Origin: Syntrophobacterales bacterium
GTDB lineage: Bacteria > Desulfobacterota > Desulfobaccia > Desulfobaccales > 0-14-0-80-60-11
NCBI GenBank assembly: GCA_023229795.1
Contig: JALNYP010000011.1
Location: 1-64,000 of the forward strand
Reading direction: 5' to 3'
Length of the DNA stretch: 64,000 bases
Both the position numbers and the translations under genes were made by a program. The notes beneath the pieces are model-generated. The model did not search any database and had not been told where the DNA came from. It saw only the letters and a list, made by a program, of their open reading frames with translations. Below are positions 36,498 through 45,032 of the stretch, in pieces (the stretch's first letter is position 1; every line of letters begins with the position of its first letter).

Positions 36498-37784
36498 TTA
36501 TCTATGTCCAGAAACCTGTGATCTGGGTCCGGAAACCTGTTGGCTTTTGCCTCGGGCTTGGCGGGGTGCGGCTTGACGGGGGGCGGCTGTTTTCGGTTGG
36601 CTGCGGCGCGGCTGAGGCGGGCGCGGCGGGCGGGCGAACTCGGTGTTGCGGGCCGGGGCCGGTTTTTGATAATCAAAGCCGTCCAGGGTGCAACGCTCTA
36701 CTTTGGCGTGGAGGACCCGCTCGATGCTGCGGACCATATCTTCATCTTCCCGGGTCATAAAGGTGAAGGCATCACCGGTCTTGGCATTGCGGCCGGTACG
36801 TCCGATCCGGTGCGTATAGGCATCGGGCGAATCCGGCATGTCGTAATTGATCACGTGGGAAATCTGGGTGACGTCGATGCCGCGGGAGGCAATGTCGGTG
36901 GCCACCAGGATCTGGAAGGTGCCGTCGCGGAAGCCGGTCATCACGGCCTGGCGCCGCGCCTGGGAGAGATTGCCCTGGAGTGAGGCGGCCCGATAGGCGG
37001 CCTTGCCCAGTTGTTCCTCCAGCCGCTTGGCCCGGTGTTTGGTGCGCGTAAAGATCAGCACCGACTCAGTATCGGTATGGCGCAGCAGTTCGAGGAGCAG
37101 CGGGGTTTTGAGGTGCGGCTCGACCGGATAGAGCAGATGCGAGACCGTACTGGCCGGCCCGGAGGTATCCACCTGGACCTTAACCGGGGCTTGGAGGATT
37201 TCGCGGGTCAGACGCAGAATATCAGCAGGCATGGTGGCCGAAAACAACAGCGTCTGGCGCTGGGCCGGGACGTGCTTGACGATCTTTCTGATATCGGGCA
37301 GAAATCCCATGTCGAACATCCGGTCGGCTTCGTCCAGGACGAGCACTTCGAGATGCGACAGGTCGATGGTGCCCTGTTTGAGGTGGTCCAGCAGGCGGCC
37401 GGGACAGGCCACGACAATCTCGGCGCCGCGTTTGAGCTTATCCACCTGGGGATTGAAGCCGACGCCGCCATAAATCGTGACGCTCTTGAGTCCGGTCCGG
37501 CCACCCAGGGCGCCGATGGCTTCGTGGATCTGCTCGGCCAGCTCGCGGGTGGGGGCCACAACCAGAGCCCTGACCTGCCCGCGCGCGCCTTTCATGAGGC
37601 GATGGAGGATGGGCAGCACAAAGGCCGCAGTCTTGCCGGTGCCGGTCTGGGCGAGGCCCACGAGGTCGTGGCCTTGCATGACCAGCGGGATGGCCTCGGC
37701 CTGGATCGGGGTGGGCGTAGTATAGTGCGCCGCGGTCACGCCGGCCGCGACTTTAGTGTCAAAACCAAATTTCTTAAATTCCAT
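36498..37784 (-). CDS. DEAD-box RNA helicase (RhlE-like)
   Basis: A 428-residue ATP-dependent RNA helicase. Helicase motifs appear in order: Q-motif TPIQAEAIP, motif I AQTGTGKT (about 44-51), Ia PTRELAEQ, II VLDEADRM, III SATMP, IV FTRTKHRAK, V DIASRGID and VI HRIGRTGR. The C-terminal ~50 residues are basic, Pro/Arg/Gln-rich and disordered, as in RhlE and other cold-adaptation helicases. Roles in ribosome assembly or RNA turnover are typical. Confidence 0.93.
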   Translation of the reverse strand: MEFKKFGFDTKVAAGVTAAHYTTPTPIQAEAIPLVMQGHDLVGLAQTGTGKTAAFVLPILHRLMKGARGQVRALVVAPTRELAEQIHEAIGALGGRTGLKSVTIYGGVGFNPQVDKLKRGAEIVVACPGRLLDHLKQGTIDLSHLEVLVLDEADRMFDMGFLPDIRKIVKHVPAQRQTLLFSATMPADILRLTREILQAPVKVQVDTSGPASTVSHLLYPVEPHLKTPLLLELLRHTDTESVLIFTRTKHRAKRLEEQLGKAAYRAASLQGNLSQARRQAVMTGFRDGTFQILVATDIASRGIDVTQISHVINYDMPDSPDAYTHRIGRTGRNAKTGDAFTFMTREDEDMVRSIERVLHAKVERCTLDGFDYQKPAPARNTEFARPPRPPQPRRSQPKTAAPRQAAPRQARGKSQQVSGPRSQVSGHR

Positions 37785-38143
37785 AAATTCCTTTTGTTCT
37801 TAGTCCGGGGAAAAAATCACCCGGTGTATTCATAGGGTTACAATTGCGGTGCAGGGTCTTGGCGACCAAGCCGCAATCAAAGGCCGGCGCAGGCGACTCG
37901 CCGGTGTAGGCGCAGCGCAGGCCAAAGCCTGCGGCTACCTAAAGATAGCCATCATCGCCAAGGCAGACGGGCGCCCTAACGTTACCACGCCAGGGGGCCA
38001 AAATTGGGTTTGGGGCTGGAGGGGTCTTGCGGGTGGGGTATCACTCGGAGCAAGAAAGGAATAGCATTCTCCCCCACCCTAGCCCTCCCCCATCAGGGGG
38101 GAGGAGCACCAGGAAGGAATGCTTGACTTGCTCCGACGACTAG
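37785..38143. other. 359-bp region with palindromic repeats only
   Basis: Contains a GCCGGTGTAGGCGCAGCGCAGG / GCCTGCGGCTACC type palindrome (about 37900-37940) and a CCCCCACCCTAGCCCTCCC / GGGGGGAGG element (about 38072-38104). The latter recurs in variant form at about 38461-38497, 44915-45020 and 62757-62795. No coding frame is supported. Confidence 0.5.
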
Positions 38144-38419
38144 CTAAGCGCCTTGCAGGGCGTTGACCTGCCGGGTGAGGCGGGAAATCTTGCGAGCCGC
38201 GGCCCGCCAGTGGATGGTGCCCTTGCCGGCTACCCGGGCGATGGCCGGGATCGCGCTCTTCAAGGCCGCCTGGGCCTCTTCGGGATTCTTTTGGGCTACC
38301 GCCTGGCGCACCTGGCGCACTACGTTCTTGACCCGGGTTTTGCGGCTCTGGTTTTGCAGCCGCCGTTTTTCATTCTGTCGTGCCCGCTTCAGGGCGGATA
38401 AATGTCTGGCCAATGTCAT
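38144..38419 (-). CDS. rpsT: 30S ribosomal protein S20
   Basis: A 91-residue basic helical protein. ALKRARQNEKRRLQNQSRKTRVKNVVRQVRQAV and the C-terminal KGTIHWRAAARKISRLTRQVNAL match S20, which binds 16S rRNA at the base of the 30S body. Single gene, as usual. Confidence 0.95.
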   Translation of the reverse strand: MTLARHLSALKRARQNEKRRLQNQSRKTRVKNVVRQVRQAVAQKNPEEAQAALKSAIPAIARVAGKGTIHWRAAARKISRLTRQVNALQGA

Positions 38420-38460
38420 CCTCCGAATTTAGGCTCGCTGCCAAAAGTTTCTTCTGATCC

Positions 38461-38500
38461 CCCCCTCAACCTAACCCTCTCCCGCCAGGGGAGAGGTCAA
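38461..38500. repeat. CCCTCTCCC palindrome
   Basis: AACCTAACCCTCTCCC, a short loop and GGGGAGAGG form a strong hairpin upstream of rpsT. It belongs to a palindrome class widespread in bacterial intergenic DNA. Confidence 0.55.
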
Positions 38501-38566
38501 GAAAAGGAAGGAACTTTCGGCACCCGCCATAGTGCTCTATAAGTGTGTCTTAAGCAAGCGCGTTTG

Positions 38567-39139
38567 TCAAGGGAGTTGGCTTTCCGGGTACTGCCGGAAA
38601 AAGGCCTTGAAATAACTGACCCCCGAGACCAGGGTGGCAATGAGGGCCAGCCATAAGAGCCACATGCCCAGCCCGTGGAAATCGATGCCGTCGTACGGAT
38701 AGTGCAAAATCAAGGCGGTCAGCGCCGCCATTTGGAGCAAAGTCTTGGCCTTGCCCCAGCGGTCCGGGGCCAGGACAATGCCTTCGGAGGCGGCCAGACC
38801 CCGCAGGCCGGTGACCGCCAGCTCCCGGCCCACGATGAGAAAGGCCATCCAGGCCGGCACCCGGCCCAGGGGGATGAGCATGATCAGGGCGGCCGAGACC
38901 AGGAGCTTATCGGCCAGGGGGTCCATGAACTTGCCCAGACGGCTCACGAGACGGTGGCGCCGGGCCAAAAACCCGTCCAGGAAATCGGTGGCTCCCGCCA
39001 ACATGAAACAAACGGCCCCGAAAAAACTGGCCCAGGGTCCCGAAAAAAACAGGAGCACCACCACCACGGGGACCGCGGCGATGCGGGCTCCGGTGAGGAG
39101 GTTAGGGGTACCCCAACTATGGTTCTCGACCGGGCTCAT
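38567..39139 (-). CDS. pgsA: CDP-diacylglycerol-glycerol-3-phosphate phosphatidyltransferase
   Basis: A 190-residue integral membrane enzyme that makes phosphatidylglycerol phosphate. The CDP-alcohol phosphotransferase signature DxxDGxxARxxxxxxxxGxxxDxxxD is present as ATDFLDGFLARRHRLVSR then LGKFMDPLADKLL (about 51-82). N-terminal NLLTGARIAAVPVV and several transmembrane helices fit. ATG 39139 is three bases beyond the fsa stop, so the two genes are coupled. Confidence 0.93.
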   Translation of the reverse strand: MSPVENHSWGTPNLLTGARIAAVPVVVVLLFFSGPWASFFGAVCFMLAGATDFLDGFLARRHRLVSRLGKFMDPLADKLLVSAALIMLIPLGRVPAWMAFLIVGRELAVTGLRGLAASEGIVLAPDRWGKAKTLLQMAALTALILHYPYDGIDFHGLGMWLLWLALIATLVSGVSYFKAFFRQYPESQLP

Positions 39140-39141
39140 CT

Positions 39142-39801
39142 CTAAGATTTGCGGGCGCGCTCCCAATCTTCCAAGAACTTTTTCAAGCCGCTGTCCGTCA
39201 GGGGATGCTTCATGAGCTGCATGAGCACCCCAAAGGGCACGGTGGCGATATCGGCCCCGGCCAGGGCCCCATCCAGGACGTGGAGGGGATGGCGCACGGA
39301 GGCCACGATAATTTCGGTATCGAAACCGTAATTTTCAAAGATAGTGACAATCTGCTCGACGATCTCGGTACCCCGATGATTGATGTCGTCGAGGCGGCCG
39401 ATAAAGGGGCTGACGTAGGCCGCGCCGGCTTTGGCGGCCAGCAGGGCCTGGAGCGGCTGAAAGATCAGGGTGACGTTGACCCTGATGCCCTCTTCGGCCA
39501 GAATCCGGGTGGCCTTGAGGCCGTCCGCGGTCATGGGGACTTTGACCGCCACCCATTCATGGATCTGGGCCAGTTCCCGGGCTTCGGCCACCATGGCCTC
39601 GGCGGTGGTGGCCACGACCTCGGCGCTCACCGGCCCCTGCACCAACTCGCAGATGGTGCGGATGTGATCCTTGAATTGCTCTTTGGTGCCGATGCCGATC
39701 TTGGCGCACAGGCTCGGGTTCGTGGTGACGCCATCCACCAGGCCCAGGCTATGGGCCTCCTTAATCTCGTCCAGCTTGGCGGTATCGATAAAAAATTTCA
39801 T
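39142..39801 (-). CDS. fsa: fructose-6-phosphate aldolase / transaldolase-like
   Basis: A 219-residue small transaldolase (TalC/FSA type). The Schiff-base lysine is in HEWVAVKVPMT (about 86); MKFFIDTAKLDEIKEAHSLGLVDGVTTNPSL at the start and YVSPFIGRLDDI are canonical. It interconverts sugar phosphates or cleaves fructose-6-phosphate. Whether the activity is transaldolase or aldolase cannot be decided from the sequence. pgsA follows directly. Confidence 0.93.
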   Translation of the reverse strand: MKFFIDTAKLDEIKEAHSLGLVDGVTTNPSLCAKIGIGTKEQFKDHIRTICELVQGPVSAEVVATTAEAMVAEARELAQIHEWVAVKVPMTADGLKATRILAEEGIRVNVTLIFQPLQALLAAKAGAAYVSPFIGRLDDINHRGTEIVEQIVTIFENYGFDTEIIVASVRHPLHVLDGALAGADIATVPFGVLMQLMKHPLTDSGLKKFLEDWERARKS

Positions 39802-39828
39802 AAAAGACCTCTCATCATATCATAAAAG

Positions 39829-40086
39829 TCAATTGCCGCCACCACTCAGGAAGCGTTTTAAGCAGCCCTCAGAGCAGAAAAAATACACCTTGCCGTCTTT
39901 TTCGGTCCGCAAAGCCTCTCGCCGGGGGATGAAGGTCCGGCAAATGGGGTCCTGGACCAGGACGTCGGGTTCCCGGTTATTCAGGGGCTTGGGGGCCTGG
40001 GGCCACAGGCCCAGGGAGACGGCCACCTTTTTGATGATCCAGTAACCCAAGTAGCCCAAGATCAAGCCAGAGAGTATGCGAAACAT
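39829..40086 (-). CDS. small membrane protein with YHS/TRASH-like metal site
   Basis: An 85-residue protein. One N-terminal transmembrane helix (about 5-27) is followed by a soluble Cys motif, VQDPICRTFIPR then YFFCSEGCLKRFL (about 45-80), as in TRASH/YHS metal-binding domains. It probably binds a transition metal at the membrane. It lies between folK and fsa with short gaps. Confidence 0.75.
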   Translation of the reverse strand: MFRILSGLILGYLGYWIIKKVAVSLGLWPQAPKPLNNREPDVLVQDPICRTFIPRREALRTEKDGKVYFFCSEGCLKRFLSGGGN

Positions 40087-40102
40087 CAGGCCCTCTCCTC
40101 AA

Positions 40103-40633
40103 TTATCCAGAAATCGGCACCAGCGCCGCCAGGTCGGCGGGGTCCAACCCGGCCAGCAGTTCGCCGGCGCTTTTCTGGAGCACCGGGTGCCAGGCCTGGG
40201 GGGCAATCTCGGCCAAAGGGGCCAGCACGAAGGCCCGGCGATGCATCTCAGGGTGGGGCACCACCAGGTTGGGAGCAAAGATCACTTCGCCATTATACAA
40301 TAACAGATCCAGGTCGATGACCCGGGGCCCCCACTTCTCGCCCCGGACGCGGCCCATGGCCGCCTCCACGTGGTGCAGCAGCCGCAGCAATTCATCGGGC
40401 CCCAGGCGGGTGCGCACCCGGGCCGCAGCGTTGACGTACCAGGGCTGGCCGGCCGGCCCCAGGGGCGGGGTGCGATAGAACCGGGAAATCCGGGTGACTT
40501 CGACCTCGGCCGCGGCGTTGAGCAGCTCCAGGGCCTGGCGCACCTGCGCTTCGGGGTTCCCGAGGTTTGCCCCCAACCCCAGGTAGGCGATAACCGGGGC
40601 CCGTTCAGTGATGACCGCATATCCCAAAGGCAT
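40103..40633 (-). CDS. folK: 2-amino-4-hydroxy-6-hydroxymethyldihydropteridine pyrophosphokinase
   Basis: A 176-residue HPPK, transferring pyrophosphate from ATP to hydroxymethyl-dihydropterin in folate synthesis. Motifs are YLGLGANLGNPEAQV (about 17-31), SRFYRTPPLGPAGQPWYVNAAA (about 49-70), GEKWGPRVIDLDLLLYNGEV and VPHPEMHRRAFVLAPLAEIAP. No Shine-Dalgarno is evident before ATG 40633. folP is not nearby. Confidence 0.94.
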   Translation of the reverse strand: MPLGYAVITERAPVIAYLGLGANLGNPEAQVRQALELLNAAAEVEVTRISRFYRTPPLGPAGQPWYVNAAARVRTRLGPDELLRLLHHVEAAMGRVRGEKWGPRVIDLDLLLYNGEVIFAPNLVVPHPEMHRRAFVLAPLAEIAPQAWHPVLQKSAGELLAGLDPADLAALVPISG

Positions 40634-40646
40634 ATCTTATACTATC

Positions 40647-41843
40647 TTATTTCTCGCCCTGGGATAAAGGCTTTTTCATCAGCGGCGCAATCGCCGGGGC
40701 TAATTGGGCGGCGATGCGGGCGGCCACCAGCCGGGAACCCCGGTCGTTGAAGTGGGCCACGTCACAGATATTTTCTCTGACCGGGGGAATCTCGCCGGCC
40801 AAGTCGATCACCAGCACCTGGTTTTTGGCGCCCACCTCCCGGATGGTGCGATTGAGCCGGTCGAAAGCGCTCTTAAATTCGGTATAAGTGATGCCCTGGC
40901 TGGTTTCCAGGCTGTGCATCATGGTTTTGATGAGCGGATCGGGGTGATCGGTCAAGCGGCTGGCCTGGGTCATGAGCACCGGGAGAATCCCCCGGGCCCG
41001 GCAGAGGTTGATGAAGGTCTGGAGATTCAGGGTAAATTCCCGGACCAGCAGGTCCTGGTCGATGATGGTTTTCTTGCCTCTGACGTCCTTAAACTCGTCC
41101 CCATTGGCTTTGCGGCCGAACTGGAACAATTTCTTGATTTCCCGGGAGAGATTGGGAAAAGTCATATCCCGGACCAGATGGAAGGTATCTTCCAGGTCTT
41201 TGCCCACCGTCTTGAAAGTGGGCGGCTTTTCCACCAGGGGCGAGCGGGAGGGATTGGTATTCCAGTAGGTCTTTTCAAAGACCAGGATGGCTAGATCGTT
41301 GATGTTTTCCATCAGGACGACGACATCGGGCTTGAGGGGCAGGACCTTATTGAGCAGAATATTGAGGCAATGCAGGGTGTTGTTGCCACTGCGGCCGGCG
41401 TTGTAGGAGTTGACCTTAAGGCGGGTCTGCTGTTCCAGCAGGCGCCCTGCCAGGTAGGGGAAGCGGTTGGGCTCCTCGACGTAGATGCATTCGGTGGTGG
41501 AGCCGCCCAGGAAGGCCAGCACCAGTTCGGGGTGCTCGTGGACTTTGGAGGGCATGATAAAGCCCTGACGATCCACGCGCACCACAAACTTTTTCTGTTC
41601 CAGGCCGTCGGACATGCGCATGGCGTCGGCGTTGGGCACCAGGACGTCCCGGTATAAGGGGTTTAATTCCCTCAGTTTAATGTAGCGCTTGATGCCGATG
41701 GGATCGATCTGGCCATGGGTCCTGTAGGCCAGGATTTTTTCGGTCACTACCGCCAGGCCGCCGATGAAGAGCAGCACGAGGACGCAGATGACCTTTTTGG
41801 GATTTCGTTCCAGCCAGGTTTTGCGGGTTTGCCGGTTATCCAT
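40647..41843 (-). CDS. membrane-anchored SGNH/GDSL-like hydrolase
   Basis: A 398-residue protein. One N-terminal transmembrane helix (about 18-37) places the rest outside the membrane. The SGNH pattern is seen in order: FLGGSTTEC (nucleophile Ser about 105), GRSGNNT (Gly and Asn), LMENINDLA and a late DVAHFNDRGS with the His. Such proteins act on acyl or acetyl groups of surface polysaccharides or lipids. Substrate unknown; no exopolysaccharide genes are adjacent. Confidence 0.8.
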   Translation of the reverse strand: MDNRQTRKTWLERNPKKVICVLVLLFIGGLAVVTEKILAYRTHGQIDPIGIKRYIKLRELNPLYRDVLVPNADAMRMSDGLEQKKFVVRVDRQGFIMPSKVHEHPELVLAFLGGSTTECIYVEEPNRFPYLAGRLLEQQTRLKVNSYNAGRSGNNTLHCLNILLNKVLPLKPDVVVLMENINDLAILVFEKTYWNTNPSRSPLVEKPPTFKTVGKDLEDTFHLVRDMTFPNLSREIKKLFQFGRKANGDEFKDVRGKKTIIDQDLLVREFTLNLQTFINLCRARGILPVLMTQASRLTDHPDPLIKTMMHSLETSQGITYTEFKSAFDRLNRTIREVGAKNQVLVIDLAGEIPPVRENICDVAHFNDRGSRLVAARIAAQLAPAIAPLMKKPLSQGEK

Positions 41844-41967
41844 CAGTTCGGAGAAAAGGGGTCGTGATTCATATATTGTCTGATTTCAATCTAGCCATAA
41901 TATGAAGGTTGGAGTTTTAAGTTCCGTTTTCTTAAAATGTGATTTAGTGGGATTATCAAGTGGTTAT

Positions 41968-42060
41968 TTAATCCCCCCTACCCCCCTTTAGAAAAGGGGG
42001 AGAAAAAAACCTGTTTTTGAGGGTCATTCTCATTATGAAGCCGCACGCCTTTGGCTTCAT
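41968..42060. repeat. CCCCCT/AGGGGG palindrome and a short hairpin
   Basis: CCCCCCTTTAGAAAAGGGGG at 41982-42001 forms a hairpin, matching one at about 36452. ATGAAGCC / GGCTTCAT at 42034-42060 forms an 8-bp stem just after the stop of the GNAT fusion gene; it lacks a T-run. Confidence 0.5.
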
Positions 42061-43569
42061 TTATGTTCCCAGGTTTCGTTGCACCCGGGCCTGGTCGGCC
42101 AGGACATAGGCCAGGAGTTCCCGGGCGAAGGGAGATGAAAGATGGATGCGGTCCAGGTCCAGTTTGGCTTTAAGGTACTGGAGGCGCAGGAAATCTCCGT
42201 CCGCGGCGCTGTGGGGCAGGATTCCTGAGAAGAAGAAGCCGAAAGTTTCGGCCGCGTCGCTTAAGTAGGGGGTGCCGCCCTGGGCCAGGGGCAGATTAAG
42301 GCCGACGATGGCGGCCCCGGCCATGTCGCAGAGGTCGGCCCGGGCCTGTTCGATTTCCGGCAGGGTGTCGATACCGATGCGGTTGACCTGAATGGTGCCG
42401 GCGCCGGTCTCTTTGTCATAGTGCACCGCCAGTCGGCCGTGGCCGAGAGGGCCGCTGGGCTCCAGAAATTCCCGGGGCGCGCCCAGGTTCCCGTAGATCC
42501 GGGCCAGCATCTCCCGGTGCCGGGAAGGGGCGCAGAGCCGGGCGGGGGCCGGCTCCGTCAGGTACTTGAAGTAATAAACCATGCTCTCCCGGGGGGCGCC
42601 CTGGTCGGGCTCGTGGTCCCGGAGCTGTTTAAAATGGGCCTGCCAGTCGAGGAGTTTGACCGCGGTCACGTGCATACCGCGGCTGTCGCTGGCCGCCTGG
42701 CTGATGGTGTGGACGGTGACCGCCTCGCCAAAGAGGCCCACCAGACCCAGCCGCAGGATTTCCTCCTGGAGGCGGTCGCCCATACACTTACGCAACCCCT
42801 GCCCCCGGTGGGCCGGCGCCACCGCCAGTTGCCCCAACTCGGCCAGGGGCCCCCGGTTCGGGCGCTCCACCCCCACGTGTCCCACGATCTCGCCGGTGTC
42901 GGATACGGCCACCACCCCCACGTGGGTGCCGGTTTCCAGGTCATGGGCCAGACGTTCGGGATAATAGAAATCTTCGTTGGTATAGGAATAGCCGTACACC
43001 CGGTACATCAACTGGGCTACTCGGATGGCATCCTCCGGTTGCAGCAGGCGGATGGTGTAATTGCGGGCGCAGGCCGGCGCGGCCGCGTCGTGAGCGGGGT
43101 GCGGAGGGGGCGCCGAGGGCGGTTCCAGGCGGCAGGACCCGACGCGGTACTTAATTAGGCGCAACTCTTTGCCTTCCAGGCCGTGGTTGATCCAGTGCAC
43201 CTCATCGGCGCCTTGATGGATCAGGGCCAGGCCCCGGCCGCGGCGGCGGTCTCGGGAAGAGGCGTCCTGGTCAGGCGGAGACGCTGCCGGGTCCAGGCTC
43301 TGGTCGAAGGGCAGGCCCCGGTCGCACACCGACAGGGTCAAGGCTGCGGGGGTTAATTCTCCTACCAGGAGAACGCGGCCCGCTTCATCCTCATCAAAGG
43401 CGTGTTCGATGCTGTTCCGGCAGGCCTCGGACACGGCCCGGGCCAGGGGGTCGGCCTGGTCGGCGGGGAGGCCGGCCAGTTCGGCCAGACTGCGCACGTG
43501 GCCCTGCACCAGATGCAATAATCTGGCATCCGCGGGCAAGGTGAGTTCGGTTCGGAGGGCGTCAGGCAT
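42061..43569 (-). CDS. anti-sigma-kinase-type ATPase fused to GNAT acetyltransferase
   Basis: A 502-residue two- or three-domain protein. Residues about 1-150 are an HATPase_c_2 domain of the RsbW/SpoIIAB type: N box AVSEACRNSIEHAF (about 43-56), CDRGLPFD (G1) and RGRGLALI (G2). Residues about 168-330 are a GNAT domain with LAVAPAHRGQGLRKCMGDRL, the acetyl-CoA loop. The last ~160 residues are unassigned. A switch linking stress signalling and acylation is inferred. It follows dapL after about 140 bases; upstream lies a 7-bp array and no clear ribosome site. Confidence 0.8.
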   Translation of the reverse strand: MPDALRTELTLPADARLLHLVQGHVRSLAELAGLPADQADPLARAVSEACRNSIEHAFDEDEAGRVLLVGELTPAALTLSVCDRGLPFDQSLDPAASPPDQDASSRDRRRGRGLALIHQGADEVHWINHGLEGKELRLIKYRVGSCRLEPPSAPPPHPAHDAAAPACARNYTIRLLQPEDAIRVAQLMYRVYGYSYTNEDFYYPERLAHDLETGTHVGVVAVSDTGEIVGHVGVERPNRGPLAELGQLAVAPAHRGQGLRKCMGDRLQEEILRLGLVGLFGEAVTVHTISQAASDSRGMHVTAVKLLDWQAHFKQLRDHEPDQGAPRESMVYYFKYLTEPAPARLCAPSRHREMLARIYGNLGAPREFLEPSGPLGHGRLAVHYDKETGAGTIQVNRIGIDTLPEIEQARADLCDMAGAAIVGLNLPLAQGGTPYLSDAAETFGFFFSGILPHSAADGDFLRLQYLKAKLDLDRIHLSSPFARELLAYVLADQARVQRNLGT

Positions 43570-43577
43570 TAAATATA

Positions 43578-43604
43578 GTTTTCGGTTTTCAGTTTTCAGT
43601 TAAA
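43578..43604. repeat. 7-bp-period array (GTTTTCA type)
   Basis: GTTTTCG, GTTTTCA, GTTTTCA and a partial copy stand directly upstream of the GNAT-fusion start, where a Shine-Dalgarno would be expected. Confidence 0.7.
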
Positions 43605-43707
43605 GGAAGTGACCTTGCATAGAGGACGATTTTTTATGGGGCTTAAGACCTTGGGGTGTGGGGGAAAGAGACTTCGCCCTTATCACCTTTCCCCATGCCA
43701 TCTTGCC

Positions 43708-44877
43708 TCAACCCAGCTTGGCCAGGCGGGCCAGGGCCTCTTCCAGGCGGTCCTTGGGCACGGTCAGGGCCAGGCGCACGTAGCCTTCGCCCGGTTCTCC
43801 CAGGCCGTTGCCGGGGATGGTGACGATCCCGGCCTGCTCCAGCAGGTGGGCGGTGAAGGCCATGGAGGTCATTCCCGCGGGAACGGGCATCCAGACGTAG
43901 AAGGTGGCCTTGGGGGGTGCCACATCGTAGCCCAGTTTCTTGAGGCCCCCCACCAGAATATCCCGGCGTTCCTGGAGGATGGCGCAATTTTCCCGGACGC
44001 AGCTCTGGTCCGAATCCAGGGCGGCGATGCCGGCGATCTGGATGGCGTCGAAGGCCCCGGAGTCGATGTTGCTCTTGATCTTGCCCAGGGCCGCCAGCAC
44101 CGCGGGGTTGCCCACGGCCATGCCCAGGCGCCAGCCCGTCATGTTGTAGGTCTTGGACAGGGAATGAAATTCGATGCCCACCTCGCGGGCCCCGGGGACC
44201 TCCAGGAAACTGGGGGGCTTATAGCCGTCATAAGCCAGCTCGGTATAGGCCGCGTCATGGACGGCCACAATGTTATATTGCCGGCAGAAATCAACTACCC
44301 GGGCGAAGAAGGCCTTGTCCGCCACCGCCGCGGTGGGGTTATTGGGATAGTTGAAAAAGAAGGCCTTGGCGTCCCGGGCCACCAGCGGCGAGATATGGTC
44401 CAGGTCCGGCAAGAAATTATTTTCCCGGGTCAGGGGGAGGAAATAGCAGCGGCCGCCGGCGAACAGGGTGCCCATCTGATAGACCGGGTAGCCGGGGGAG
44501 GTCATGAGATTGAGGTCCTCGGGGTCGTTGATCCCCAGGGGCAGGTGGGCGATGCCCTCCTTGGAGCCGATGAGGGTGAGGACTTCGCCGGCCGGGTCCA
44601 ACTCCACCCCGAAGCGCCCCTGATACCAGCGGGCCACGGCCTCCCGGAAGAGGTTCATACCGGAATAGGCCGGGTAGTGGTGGGTCTTGGGGTCCTGGAC
44701 CGCGTCGATCATTTTATCCACGATGAAGCGCGGGGTCGGCAGGTCCGGGTCGCCCACGCCCAGGTCGATGATATCCACCCCCCGGGCCTTGACTTCGGCC
44801 TTCATGTCGTCGATGGCTTTAAAGAGGTAAGGCGGGATCAATCCCAGGCGGGCCGCGGGTTCAAAAAACTGCGTCAT
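43708..44877 (-). CDS. dapL: LL-diaminopimelate aminotransferase
   Basis: A 389-residue PLP fold-type I aminotransferase converting tetrahydrodipicolinate directly to LL-diaminopimelate, bypassing dapD/C/E. The PLP lysine is in HSLSKTYNMTGWRLGMAVG (about 230-248); DLGVGDPDLPTP, YPNNPTAAV and PGNGLGEPGEGYVRLAL are conserved. It completes the dapA-dapB-dapL route encoded next to it, and dapF and lysA finish the path. Confidence 0.94.
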   Translation of the reverse strand: MTQFFEPAARLGLIPPYLFKAIDDMKAEVKARGVDIIDLGVGDPDLPTPRFIVDKMIDAVQDPKTHHYPAYSGMNLFREAVARWYQGRFGVELDPAGEVLTLIGSKEGIAHLPLGINDPEDLNLMTSPGYPVYQMGTLFAGGRCYFLPLTRENNFLPDLDHISPLVARDAKAFFFNYPNNPTAAVADKAFFARVVDFCRQYNIVAVHDAAYTELAYDGYKPPSFLEVPGAREVGIEFHSLSKTYNMTGWRLGMAVGNPAVLAALGKIKSNIDSGAFDAIQIAGIAALDSDQSCVRENCAILQERRDILVGGLKKLGYDVAPPKATFYVWMPVPAGMTSMAFTAHLLEQAGIVTIPGNGLGEPGEGYVRLALTVPKDRLEEALARLAKLG

Positions 44878-44914
44878 TTAAGATGCCCTTTCTGATGAAT
44901 CAGGAAAAAATCAT

Positions 44915-45020
44915 TTTCCCCTCCCCTGGTGGGAGGGGATTAAGGGGAGGGGGTTATAACTAACCTAAGATGCAAACTATTTCACCCCTTACCCTAACCC
45001 TCCCGATCAAGGGGGAGGGA
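44915..45020. repeat. two CCCTCCCC palindromes
   Basis: CCCCTCCCC / GGGAGGGG at about 44919-44942, then CCCTAACCCTCCC / AAGGGGGAGGG at about 44990-45019, fill most of the dapL-FAH gap. Confidence 0.55.
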
Positions 45021-45032
45021 ATTTTAGACTTT

